From the NCBI GenBank assembly GCA_020631735.1, contig CM036221.1, positions 13,993,381-14,057,380 on the forward strand: a stretch of DNA of 64,000 nt, read 5' to 3'. The notes beneath the pieces were generated by a model. The model was given only the letters and a program-made list of their open reading frames with translations. It did no database searches and had not been told where the DNA came from. The stretch is from Saccharum officinarum. Taxonomy: Eukaryota; Streptophyta; Magnoliopsida; Poales; Poaceae. This document shows positions 46,171 through 61,869 of the stretch, piece by piece. Numbering within the stretch: the stretch's first letter is position 1; every line of letters begins with the position of its first letter. The position numbers were made by a program, and so were the translations under genes.

Positions 46171-46446
46171 TAGGGATGAAAACGGATCGGATACGGACAG
46201 ATATCACTGATATCGTATTTGTTTTTATATTTATGTTCGGATTCGGATTCGAATACGGATAGTATAAAAAATGCCGGATAGGATATGATTGGATACCGAC
46301 ATCATAAATATGTGATTTAAATATTCGGATACGAATACGGTATCGGATGTTAAATATCCGGACTCGAATACGGACGGATTAAAACCCCTCTAAACGGATT
46401 CGGTCTCGAATACGGTCGGAAAATATCCGTACCGTTTTCATCCCGG
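46171..46446. mobile_element. hAT-type MITE
   Basis: 276 bp with ends TAGGGATGAAAACGG and, reversed, CCGGGATGAAAACGG, and the 8-bp duplication TCTGCGAG at 46163-46170 and 46447-46454. The interior is built of cggat / aatacgg phrases. It lies in the distal promoter of MTP1. Confidence 0.92.
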
Positions 46447-46454
46447 TCTGCGAG

Positions 46455-47021
46455 TGTCTGCGTGTATCCCGTCTCGATTCTTCTTTGGTTTTAATCTCAT
46501 GTGTACATTAAAATTATTAGGATCAGCTTTTATATATATTTTTTAAGCGGGCAGCGGGCATGCAATGCAATTGCAAGCATACCCGCTTGTTCAGAGAAAA
46601 CGGCAACTGCTCTGGTGTCCGGGCAGTTAGACCTTGGTTGGCATGTGGTTTTTTTTTTTTTTGACAAGATTGGTTGGCATGTGGTTGGTTCTCTCCACCG
46701 GCTCCGCAGGCTTTTGTTATAATTTCTTCACCTGTTTCATAAAAAAAACTCGTATCAAACGTGTACTATCTCCTTTCATGACAGAATAAGTGTACTTAGC
46801 GCTTTCTTTTCGAGTAATCAAACATTTTAGTTTTGGTCAAGTCTACTTAAAAACGTACTCGTATTTACTCTGCGCAATAGGTATTATTGGATTGACAGTG
46901 AAATATACTAAGATGCAAATATTGACGCTACTTTCTATATTGGTTAAACTTTGAAAACTTTGACTCGCCAACAAACGAAATGTAGGTTTACTAAGAGAAG
47001 GGCTTCTAAAAGTATAGCTAA
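46455..47021. other. Intergenic, no gene seen
   Basis: Two short ttttt-ttggttggcatgtggtt repeats near 46630-46690; nothing else supported. Confidence 0.4.
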
Positions 47022-48272
47022 AAAACAACAACATAGCCTTTTGTCTCAAGCAAGTTGGGGTAGGCTAGAGATGAAACCCAAAATAGACGAGAAACAGGGA
47101 GACATTCCACTCCTTAAGATCTCTCTTAACGGACAGGGACATAAAGGGCACAAGACAAAAACAAAAAGACAAAAAGAGGTCACGGTTCAGGCACGTTGAT
47201 TGCCAATCTCCAAGCGCTCCTGTTCATAGCTAAATCCTTGGAGATATTTCACTCCTTAAGATCTCTCTTAACGGACTCGTCCCAAGTTAGTTTAGGTCGA
47301 CCTCTACCGCTCTTTACATTATCGGCCCGCTTTAAAACTCCACTACGTACCGGCGCCTCAGGAGGCCTCCGTTGGACATGTCCAAACCATCTCAACCGAT
47401 GTTGAATCAATTTCTCCTCAATTGGTGCCACCCCAACCCTATTCCGAATATCGTCGTTCTAGACTCTATCCCTCCTTGTGTGCCCACAACACCAACGCAA
47501 CATACGCATCTCTGCTACACTCAATTGCTGGACATGTCGCCTTTTTGTAGGCCAACACTCAGCACCGTATAACATCACCGGACGAATCGCCGTCCTATAG
47601 AACTTACCTTTCAGCTTCTGAGGCACCCTTTTGTCACAGAGAACGCCAGAAGCTTGACGCCATTTCAACCAGCCAGCTGAAATTCTATGCCTAACATCTT
47701 CATCAATGTCTCCATCCTTTTGTAGCATCGACCCTAAATACCGAAAAGTATCCTTCTTGGCCACCACTTGCCCATCGAGGCTAACGTCTCCCTCCTCGTG
47801 CGTAGTCGCGCTGAAATCGCACCTCATGTACTCGGTCTTAGTCCTACTAAGTCTGAACCCTTTTGACTCTAACGTGTGCCTCCATAGTTCTAATTTCCTA
47901 TTAACCCCCACCCTACTGTCGTCAACTAGCACCACATCATCAGCAAAGAGCATACACCAAGGGATATCACCTTGTATGTCCCTTATGACCTCATCCATCA
48001 CCAAAGCAAATAAATAAGGGCTCAAAGCTGACCCCTGATGCAGTCCTATTTTAATTGAAAAGTCACTGGTGTCGCCATCACATGTTCGGACAAACGTCAC
48101 CACATCCCTGTACATATCCTTGATGAGGGTAACATACTTAGTTGGGACTTTGTTCTTTTCCAAGGCCCACCACATGACATTTCTCGGTACTTTGTCATAT
48201 GCCTTCTCGAGGTCAATAAAGACCATGTGCAAGTCCTTCTTCTGCTCCCTATATCTCTCCATCAATTATCGT
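47022..48272 (-). mobile_element. 5'-truncated RTE-type LINE
   Basis: The 3' end on the minus strand carries the characteristic RTE tail text (ccccaacttgcttgagacaaaa reversed at 47037-47062, then a ttgttgtt tract). The 5' side stops at 48272, where an LTR end begins. The rest of the LINE was not found in the window. Confidence 0.85.
47196..48265 (-). pseudogene. LINE reverse transcriptase fragment
   Basis: It contains [33 protein letters not shown] and the catalytic [12 protein letters not shown], then the C-terminal [18 protein letters not shown] and [22 protein letters not shown] at 47459-47461 interrupts the frame, which continues in the same frame as EEKLIQHRLRWFGHVQRRPP. The endonuclease half is missing, so it is inactive. 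Confidence 0.88.
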
Positions 48273-49235
48273 TGAAAGGATCAAGATGCCTAAGAGGGGA
48301 GGGGTGAATTGGGCTTTTCTAAAAATTAATTACAAGAATTAAATCCTACAAGCCAAACTTCACCCCTAGTGCCTACTAGTGTTCCTTGTGATTCTACCGG
48401 TAAAAGTTTTGCACCCTAAGTTCCAATCCTAGACTAGCATGGCAATTCTAGGAAAGTAAACAAGCAATGAAAGTAATGCACGAATATAAATGCTTGAAAG
48501 TAAGGGTTAGGAACACAGCGATGTTTTGCCGAGGTATCGGAGAGTTGCCACTCCCCACTAGTCCTCGTTGGAGCACCCGCGCAAGGGTGTAGCTCCCCCT
48601 TGATCCGCGCAAGGATCAAGTGCTCTCTACGGGTTGATTCTTTGACACTCCATCGCAGCGAATCACCCAAAACCGCTTACAACATGAGTTGGGTCACCCA
48701 CAAGCTCGTCGGATGATCACCAAACTCCCAATCACCACCAAACCGTCTAGGTAATGGCGATCACCAAGAGTAACAAGCTAGAACTCTCACTTGACTATAA
48801 CAAGCCTAATGAGAAGATGGATGCACACTTGCTACACTCTTGTCACTAGTGAGGAATCTCAAACTTTGATTCTCAAATCACTATCCTCACTAGGGCTCTT
48901 GCACTCCCTTGCACTCCAAAGGTGTTTCTCAGCTGAACAAATAAGCAAGAGACCTCTAAAAGAGGTGGAGGGGATGTATTTATACACCCCTCAGACAAAT
49001 CCAACCGTTACCTGCCAAATCAGTAAAACTCGCACTGACCGGACGCGCTGGTCGACGTGACCGGACGCGCCGGTCAAGTGTAACGGTCGAAAACCGAAAG
49101 TCAGCGCTGAGTGACCGGACGCGCCGGTCAGAGATGATCGGACGCGCCGGTCAGGGATGACCGGACGCGCCGGTCATGCAAGAACCTAACTAAACTTTGA
49201 CCTGACGCTCGACCGCGTCCGATCATAGATGACCG
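48273..49235 (-). mobile_element. Truncated LTR of the 49236-50845 family
   Basis: On the minus strand it ends CATCTTGATCCTTTCA at 48273. It aligns with 49236-50190 for almost its whole length. It stops inside the GGACGCG array, where the next LTR begins precisely with its terminal base pair. It is therefore an older LTR interrupted by a second insertion. Confidence 0.85.
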
Positions 49236-50845
49236 TGAAAGGATCAAGATGTCCAAGAGGGGGGGGGTGAATTGGGCTTCTCTAAAAATTAAATGCAAGA
49301 ATTAAATCCTACAAGCCGGAATTCACCCCTAGTGTCTACTTGTGTTCCTAGAGAGTCTACCGATACAAAGTTTTGCACCCTAGTTTCCAATCCTAGTCTA
49401 GCATGGCAAGTCTAGGAATGTAAAACAAGCAATGAAAGTAAATACGAGAAAGTAAATGCTTGAATGTAAAGGGGCAAGGAACACGGCGATGTTTTTCCGA
49501 GGTATCGGAGAGTCGCCACTCCCCACTAGTCCTCGTTGGAGCACCCGCGCAAGGGTGTAGCTCCCCCTTGATCCGCGCAAGGATCAAGTGCTCTCTACGG
49601 GTTGATTCTTTGACACTCCGTCGTGGTGAATCACCCACAACCGCTCACAAGATGAGTTGGGTCATCCACAAGCTCCGCCGGATGATCACCGAACTCCCAA
49701 TCACCACCAAGCCGTCTAGGTGATGGCGATCACCAAGAGTAACAAGCTAGAACTCTCACTTGACCACTACAAGCCCAAATGAGAAGGTAGATGCACACTT
49801 GCTACTCTCTAATCGCTAGTGAGGAACTCTCAAGCTTTGATTCTCAAATCTCTATCCTCACTAGTGCTCTTGCACTCCCTTGCACTCCAAAGGTGTTTAT
49901 CAGCTGATCAAATGAGCAAGAGACCTCTAAAAGAGGTGGTGGGGATGTATTTATACACCCCACAGACAAAACGAACCGTTACCCGCTGACTCAGCAAAAC
50001 ACGAGCTGACCGGACGCGCCGGTTGAACTGACCGGACGCGCCGGTCGCTCGTAACGGTCGAAATCCGAAAAACAACTGAGTGACCGGACGCACCGGTCAG
50101 GGGTGACCGGACGCGTCCGATCGTGCAGGGAGCATACTGTACCCGCACCGGACGCGCGACCGCGTCCGATCGGTGATGACCGGACGCGTCCGGTCGTCTC
50201 TGGACCTTACTGGACTGTGACCGGACGCGCCGATCACACCCAGGTCGCGTCCGATCGGGTGTTTCCCTCAAGTGACACGTGTCGACCTCTGACCACCGCG
50301 TCCGGTCCTCGCGAGGACCGCGTCCGGTCGTCAGAGCTGAAACCCTAGCCGCGGAACTGTACTGACCGAACGCGTCCGGTCATGCCGAGGACCGCGTCCG
50401 GTTATGGGAAAATGACCCGAAACTCTCCGAAACGCGTCACAACTTGAACCAAGTTGCTTCCAACTAAACTTTGAGCTATTCTAGAGCTGCCTAGCGCCAA
50501 GTTTAACAAGTGTGCACCACACCTAAACATAGGACTCGCCTAGGTCAAGCTACTCGCTCATGCCCCCCTTTATAGTACGGCCAAAAGAGAAAAACGAAGA
50601 TCCTAACGACTATTCCAAATGTCTCTCAACACCTCGACATCCGGAACTAACCGTCCTTAATCTTGACGTCACTCTTTTGAAAACCGAAACGATTTCTATC
50701 AAGGGGCATGAATACCATGGTGCCCAAAGCAGTTAAAACCTCCATGACCTAACTTACCAAAGTTTCTGCAAAACACACGTTAGTCATGGTAATAAAGCGT
50801 TGTCATCAATTGCCGAAACCAAACCTCGGGGCCTAGATGCTTTCA
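49236..50845 (-). mobile_element. 3' LTR of a large LTR retrotransposon (SIRE/Maximus-like)
   Basis: 1610 bp, minus strand TGAAAGCATCTAGGCC ... CATCTTGATCCTTTCA. A polypurine tract (aaaaagggggagat) directly precedes it at 50846-50860. A palindromic GC array lies at about 50005-50410. The flanking pentamer at 49231-49235 is GACCG. The partner 5' LTR was not recognised in the window. Confidence 0.85.
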
Positions 50846-53800
50846 ATCTCCCCCTTTTTGGTGATTGATGACAGCACTAAGATATAAAAGATTTGAGTTG
50901 AGGTTTTCGAGCATGCATGGTTCACATAAGCAAAAAGCAATAAGCACAAGGGGTTAGGAATTGCTTATTTGCCCCAAGCCAAAAGAGTGTACTCATAAGA
51001 TAAGATAAAGAACGTTAGTACATAAACAGATATAGCTCATAAGAAATCGGAGTAAGGCACGGAAGCACAACCTTAGAGCTATAATTAAAAACGGTGACAA
51101 GCGTTAACACTGCGACTGGATAAAACATTAAGACTCAAGGTTTATCACACGACGACATGTCACACGAATGCAATGACTGAAAAGTAAACATGATGCATGA
51201 ATGTAGCACACAAGAAAAAACGAAAACCCTCTCTCAAAAACTCCCCCTAAAACTACTCTCTCTCCCCCTTTGGCATCAAGCGCCAAAAAAAAAACTAATC
51301 TAAGGATCTGACGGGGGGACAGACGGAGTCGAGCCGGGTGCCGAGGTGCGCGGAGTAATCATGAAGTGTAGAGAATCTCCCTCGGAATCTGAGCTATCTG
51401 GCTGACCCTCTGAAGAAGCATGTGGCTGTGTAACTGTCTGGGTCTGAACGGCAGGAACAGGTACTGTCGTAGTAGCAATAAGAGGATCCGTCTGAGTGAC
51501 CTGAGCCTGTAGCGAGCCAATAACAGGAGGATCTATCGAGGCAACTGACGAAGGTAGAGTCTCTATAGTACCAGTCCCTGTCACTAGAGGAATAGCTGCC
51601 TCTGAAGCTGACAACCCTGAAGAAGTAGCAAAGGTAGTGTGCGAGGGCGTCGGCTGACCAGTCAACTCGCTGTAGGTAGCACTGTAATCACCGAAGGGTG
51701 TGCCTGTCAGGAGGTGAGGGCGAGGCTGGTCTGAAGGTGTAAACCCCGTGTGAATAGGCGTGAAGCTCGGGGACTGGAATGACTGGGGAACCTGCTGCTG
51801 TGGAGATGTGAACTGAAAACCCGGCTGTCCCTGACTCGATGGATCACTGGATTATAAAGCAGAAGTCAGGACAGAAGCAGGCGGAGGAACCCCAACAGTG
51901 ACTAGGTGGCGCAGGAGATCCAAGTACTGCTGCTGACTAGCTGCACTCTGTCACTGAATCTCGTACTGCTGTCGCTGCATTTCAACCTGCTGCCTCTGGA
52001 TCTCAAGCTGCTGACGCTGAAACTCGTCCTGACGAGCCTGAATCTGTGCAAGTGCTGCAGCTGTGTCCTGAGCCTGTCGCTGTATCTGTTGCTGCTGCTG
52101 CTCCTGTGCCTGGGTCAACCTCTCAAGTATCGCCACCATGGCTGGGTCTGTGCGGGAGGCTGAACCAGAGCCACTGGCCTCGTGGTCGTGAGACCGAGGA
52201 GACCGGTACCTGGGGATGGGCTGGTAGTCCTCATCAGTGCTGTCAGATGTCACATCCTTAGGAAGATCAGCAGGCTGAGCATCAAGATCGGCAAGCTCTA
52301 CCTCTGCAAGCTCATCAACTGTGGCGTCCTGCTCAGCTGCTGTCTCAGGAACCTCAGGTCGCACACGCTGTCCTGGCACTGGGGCCTGATCTCTAGTGAC
52401 TGAAGCCCAAAGCTGACGGATATCATACTCAGGGAAAGCAGTAGTTGTATCTGATATCTCAGCTCGAATCTCTGCTGGTAACTGGATGGATGATCTAATG
52501 ATGAAGTAGATCCAGTGTGCATAGGGCAGCTGACGATTACCCTTGAAGCCCTCAGCTATGGTGTCCTCCATCTCACTAAGTATGAGATCCCAAATGTCAA
52601 ACTGTGTCTGTGAGAGGAGGTGATGAACAACCCATAGCTGCATCCGAGTCAGTCCCTCTCTGTAGCCAAGTCGGGGAAGTAGAGTGCGTCTGACTATGGC
52701 ATCCAGAACTCTGGCAAGAGGTGTCAAACTGGCAGGCGTGCGACGAGACCCTTCGCCAAAAGGCTCACGGAAGCAGGGTCGAACCAAGTCTGTAGGTGGC
52801 ACTGCCCCGACGTGAGGGCGTCTCGGTGGAGGAGTCTGACCAAAACACAGCTGATGTATCTTCGTGTTGGAAGCTGGGAGTCTAAGAATCTCCCGCGCTC
52901 TGGTGCTGTATAGACGGTGATCGCGGTCTCGGAATGCAAAGTGAATGAAATCATGGGCATGATCAATCCATAGTGAAGCATAAAACTCTTTGACCCATGT
53001 GCCGCAGTATGCACCTGTCCGTCCAAGAAGATCTGACAAGCCTGGCAGAAAGGACAGGTGCGGACGTAGCTATTCTCCCACAACCTCAACCAGTGACTCA
53101 AGGCGACAGACCCTCTGTGGTCGGAAAGCAATACCGCTGTCAACTAGAGCCCTGTAGAAATCCTCCTGAAGTGGGGTATAGAAGCCTTCTGAAGCTCTGG
53201 GATCCCTCACAGGTGGAAACCACCGACTGACCTCCACGAACCTCAACCCCTGCACCTGACGTGCTGTAGCACCCCTCAAGTCAAAGTGCTCGACCGGGGG
53301 TGAACCTCTAGCTCTGGGTGGAGGACGTGCTCCACGACGCTGGCCCTCTGGCCTAGGAGTCACCTGAGTACGTGCACGTGTGGAGCGGCGACGTGGTGGA
53401 GACTGAGCTGGCTGCTCCTCTGTGTCCTCTGTAGCCTCTGGAGCCTCTGTGGCCTCTGGAGGTGGATCAACTGACATACCCTCTGTAGCTCCAGTATCCT
53501 CAGTACCCTCAGTGGCCTCTGTGCCGAGCTGTCGACCTTCTAGATGAAAGCGACGCTCACCTATACGTATGCCACTGCTCCTGCCACCTCTCTCTGCCTG
53601 CTCTGCTGCATCTGCCACGGCCTGAGCAATCTCTGCCTCTGTAAGTGTCTTCTTCTTCTTTCTGGCCAAGATCTTGATATGCTTTCCACGTGCAATCTCA
53701 GACTGACGAGGAGGACTGTCGTCCCCGTCACCAGGAGCACCACCGACGTTCTTGCAACGCACCATGCTGACAAACTGACCGAAAACCTCTGAAAGATGGT

Positions 53801-54639
53801 GAACTGTCACTCGAGAGGCTTGGCCTCAGTCCTTATCCGCAGGCTTGGCCTCGGATTCAGCAAACTGATCTCACCCTGACACACGGACAGACTCGCTGCA
53901 GCGACGGAATAGAGAGATCTACTATAAGCACATATATAACTAAAAGGTACGACACCCTAGAGATAGCAAGCATATGAGATACGATGTGAATCGAAAAGGC
54001 GAAGCTACCTCGGATCGACGAGACGACGGTGACAAGAAGAGATGACCTAGATCGCGAGATTCCCCGAAATCGCCGGACGAGCTCTGATTTGCCGAAACAA
54101 GATGCAATTGGGATTAAAAGAAAGAATTACGGCAAACCCTAGCGAGGAGGTCAAGGTGACGCGAAACAACCTTGCGAAGAAGACGACGCGCGACAAACCT
54201 CGACGACGAACGATCGAACGACGTTACGCGAACCCTAGGGTTAGGGTTAGGCAACTCGACGAAGATCGATCGGAGGCGAGCGTGAGCAGTCCACTGCCGA
54301 GATGATGCTGGCAAGCAAGGAGCGCGGCACGGCGGCAAGGGCGCGGCTCACCGGCGGCGGAGGTGCGAGCGGGCGGCGGTGGCGCGGGTGGCGCGCGGGC
54401 GGCGGTGGCGCGTGCGGGCGGCTGGCGTGGGGCGGGCACGGCAGGGCTGGCGGCGCGCGAGCGAGGGTCGGCGCGGGGCAGGAGACTCGGCTTGCCGGAG
54501 GCAAGGAAGACGGCGATGGCGCGGCGGCTCCAGCGGATTTGCGAGATTGCAGGCGGCGGCGGAAGAGTCTCGGGTGGATTAGAAGAAACGGCCGAGGACG
54601 AACCATTATATGAAGGGGTTAGATCCGCTCGACGCGTGA
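50846..54639 (-). mobile_element. Internal region of the LTR element, no pol visible
   Basis: It runs from the polypurine tract at 50846 rightward. It holds one decayed ORF (51300-53810) and a GC-rich leader (54000-54640), but no integrase, RT or RNase H. The 5' end is not defined because of divergence and the N gap at 55551. It is probably a non-autonomous derivative. Confidence 0.65.
51300..53810 (-). pseudogene. Long retrotransposon accessory ORF, three nonsense codons
   Basis: One frame of about 835 codons is broken only by stops at about 53070, 51951 and 51850. The N-terminal part has a basic KILARKKKKTLTEAEIAQAV and an acidic, Pro-rich linker. The middle (LGRTGAYCGTWVKEFYASLW ... PYAHWIYFIIRSSIQLPAEI) looks like the putative plant transposon protein domain found in many plant LTR elements. 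A Gln-rich coiled coil follows (QRQQLEIQRQQVEMQRQQYE), then a Ser/Thr/Pro-rich tail. The function is unknown. It lies next to the 3' LTR, where envelope-like or accessory ORFs sit. Confidence 0.7.
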
Positions 54640-54980
54640 TGACCGGACGCGGTGGTCGTTATGACCGGACGCGGTGGTGCAGCGTCCGGTGACACTCCAG
54701 TAAGCTCCTGGAGTGACCGGACGCGTCCGGTGAGGACTGACCGGACGCGGTGAGAGTCCGGTCGAGGGGAGCTCGGGAAATCATCGCGAATGACCGGACG
54801 CGGTGGTGATAACCGGGACCGGACGCGGTGGTCAACAGAGGCGCGTCCGGTGCAGCGTCCGATCAGTAGATCTGGAGTTGGTCTTCTGGATGACCGGACG
54901 CGCTGGTGGACACCGGGACCGGACGCGGTGGTGAAGCATACCTGCGTCCGGTGCAGCGTCCGTCCAGCGTCCGGTCACTG
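54640..54980. repeat. Array of GACCGGACGCG-type palindromic units
   Basis: About a dozen imperfect copies of gaccggacgcggtggtc / gcgtccggt, in mixed orientation. The same unit is in the solo LTR at 690-1010 and the LTRs at 49035-49230 and 50005-50410. Confidence 0.85.
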
Positions 54981-55550
54981 TTCTTCGCCCTTCTTCGTTC
55001 CGAACTACGACGCGACTTCTCCCAATCAGGTTCCAATTCAAAAGACACAAATAAACACCAATTGGACACGATATGAGTGACCTCACTCAAACCCTCAAAA
55101 TTTTTTTTAAAATAGATTGCCTTTGGCTAGTATTATTTTTAAGAAAATAGGCAATAAACACCCAAGGAGCAGCGTATGGCCATGCACTAGAGTTTTTGAA
55201 CCTTTAGGAGCGTCAAAAAGCTCTCTCTATCCATGGACGAACACAGAGGTTGCTCAAAGCTTAACCGAAAAGAAACGACAAGAACAACAACCATGCATAT
55301 GCAATGCAATACAAGAAGGTAAAACTAGAATGCTTGTCAAGTTTGATCCACAGTTAGGCTTCTTCACTCCTCCAAAGAAGGGTTATCGTAACCGTGTTAT
55401 CCAAGCCCTAAAAACATTGCGATAAAATAAACATGGCATATTATACAATGCAACTGCAAGGGACAAACACACGCTCATTTTTTAAAAGTTGCTAGAATCA
55501 AGCACATTGAGTTCACTTCTTAACCTACAAAAGTTTGCCTCATCCAAAGT
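54981..55550. other. Unassigned sequence next to the assembly gap
   Basis: A 102-codon frame at 55117-55425 is open but shows no family I know. The text is like the leader of an LTR element. Confidence 0.3.
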
Positions 55551-55650
55551 NNNNNNNNNNNNNNNNNNNNNNNNNNNNNNNNNNNNNNNNNNNNNNNNNN
55601 NNNNNNNNNNNNNNNNNNNNNNNNNNNNNNNNNNNNNNNNNNNNNNNNNN
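55551..55650. other. Assembly gap (100 N)
   Basis: Exactly 100 Ns, the usual placeholder for a gap of unknown size. Distances across it are unreliable. Confidence 0.97.
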
Positions 55651-56303
55651 ATTTTCTAAAAAAAACATTGCTTTAGTTAGTTATGTTATCACTGTTTTAA
55701 AGGGACAATTCTTAAACTTGAAAAGTTAGTCAATCTGTTACATTCATACTGTGGATCTGAAGCTTTTCTTGTTCCTGTGTAGTTTGTCCTCATATAACTT
55801 GATATTGAGTTCACCTGTCGAGAACATTGTACTTTTATACTACAATATAAGATGTATAACCTACAAACTCATCCATGTGCAGCAAACATCGGTAGAAGTC
55901 AAGTTCCAATTTGATGGATGATATGGTGATCTTAACCTTGTCCCCACACAATACGAGGGCAAGTCAGAGGGATTGAAGAGGCTCTACTAGAATTGATAAA
56001 GATGAGAAGTCCCTGTTATAAGCAAAGAGCTTGTCTTAAGGCATTTACATCTCCATTTGCATGTTCAGTGCCTAGTAGGGCAGAGAATGTTTCTCCCTTT
56101 CAATCTCTTGGTTCTTTTCTTTGCTATGTGGATCTTAGGAGTTGTTTAGTACTTAACGGATGTGACATGAATTCATGGTAGTAAGAGGGCCTATTGTTTG
56201 TATTGATTCTGTTGATGCGGGCTGTTGCTATACAATCTCGCTGTTGAAGCTAGTTTCATAGGATCTGGTATCTGGATTCTTGAAATGTACTCATATACCT
56301 GGG
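55651..56303. other. Intergenic, no gene seen
   Basis: AT-rich, with only short open frames; nothing supported. Confidence 0.4.
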
Positions 56304-56518
56304 CTGGCGTGGTTAGATGAATACCACCATTAATAGATGGTAAAGACAAGCTCGGACCTGGCGTGGTTAGATGAATACCACCATTAATAGATGGTAAAGA
56401 CAAGCTCGGACCTGTGTGGAATGGATAATTTCCGAATCCGATTGGCAAGGATGGGGAAGAAGCTCGGACCCGTGTGGAATGGATAATTCCCGAATCCGAT
56501 TGGTGAGGATGGGGAAGA
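56304..56518. repeat. Two adjacent tandem duplications (54 bp x2 and 58 bp x2)
   Basis: 56304-56357 repeats at 56358-56411 (ctggcgtggttagatgaata). 56403-56460 repeats at 56461-56518 (agctcggacc[t/c]gtgtggaat). The two duplications overlap by a few bases. Confidence 0.9.
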
Positions 56519-56748
56519 ATTTTATTAATTCTGTATGGATATATGATGGGTAATTGTCCACACACGTGGATGAATGGATAATTTCTGAATCCACAAACGG
56601 TGGATGTGGTATATTATCCACACCCGTGTATTCTAATCCAATCAAAATTCGAAAAAGGATAGGAAAGTCGCTTCGATACCGTCTGTTCTGATTTTATCCC
56701 TACGTAGGGGAAGTTTATTGGAAACTTTCACAACATTATTTAAGGCAT

Positions 56749-61608
<4,860 letters not shown>

Positions 61609-61754
61609 CTGCAAAGTGATCAGATGCATCGATGAAAAAACTAGGCATGCCAAACATGAGACGCGACTTGGTGAAGTTAACAACAAACCCTGTATACAAA
61701 ATAGACCACAAGATACGTCCCTTTCCAGGAAAAAGAAGCAGTGCATATAAAATT

Positions 61755-61869
61755 GTTTGGGGAAAAATGATTCTATTGATTAGGGCTAACCCTAGAAGGG
61801 TAGCTATATAGGTTCCATACATGGGCCACATGGGCCTTAGCCTCATGGGCCTAAACACATACTCCAACA
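61755..61869 (-). repeat. 3' LTR of copia copy 2
   Basis: The minus strand starts TGTTGGAGTATGTG at 61869 and matches the LTRs at 28595 and 34024 as far as caatagaatc. Its last bases differ (attttt-ccccaaaca instead of tcagtttccaaca). The purine tract ctgcggggggg precedes it. Confidence 0.85.

Noticed and set aside
49040..50410. CRISPR-like array of short repeats
   Set aside because: Units are GC palindromes with irregular spacing inside an LTR; the genome is eukaryotic and no cas genes are present.
54231..54250. Telomere-like ccctagggttagggttagg
   Set aside because: Only about three units of TTAGGG, not the plant TTTAGGG array; a short chance or leader motif.
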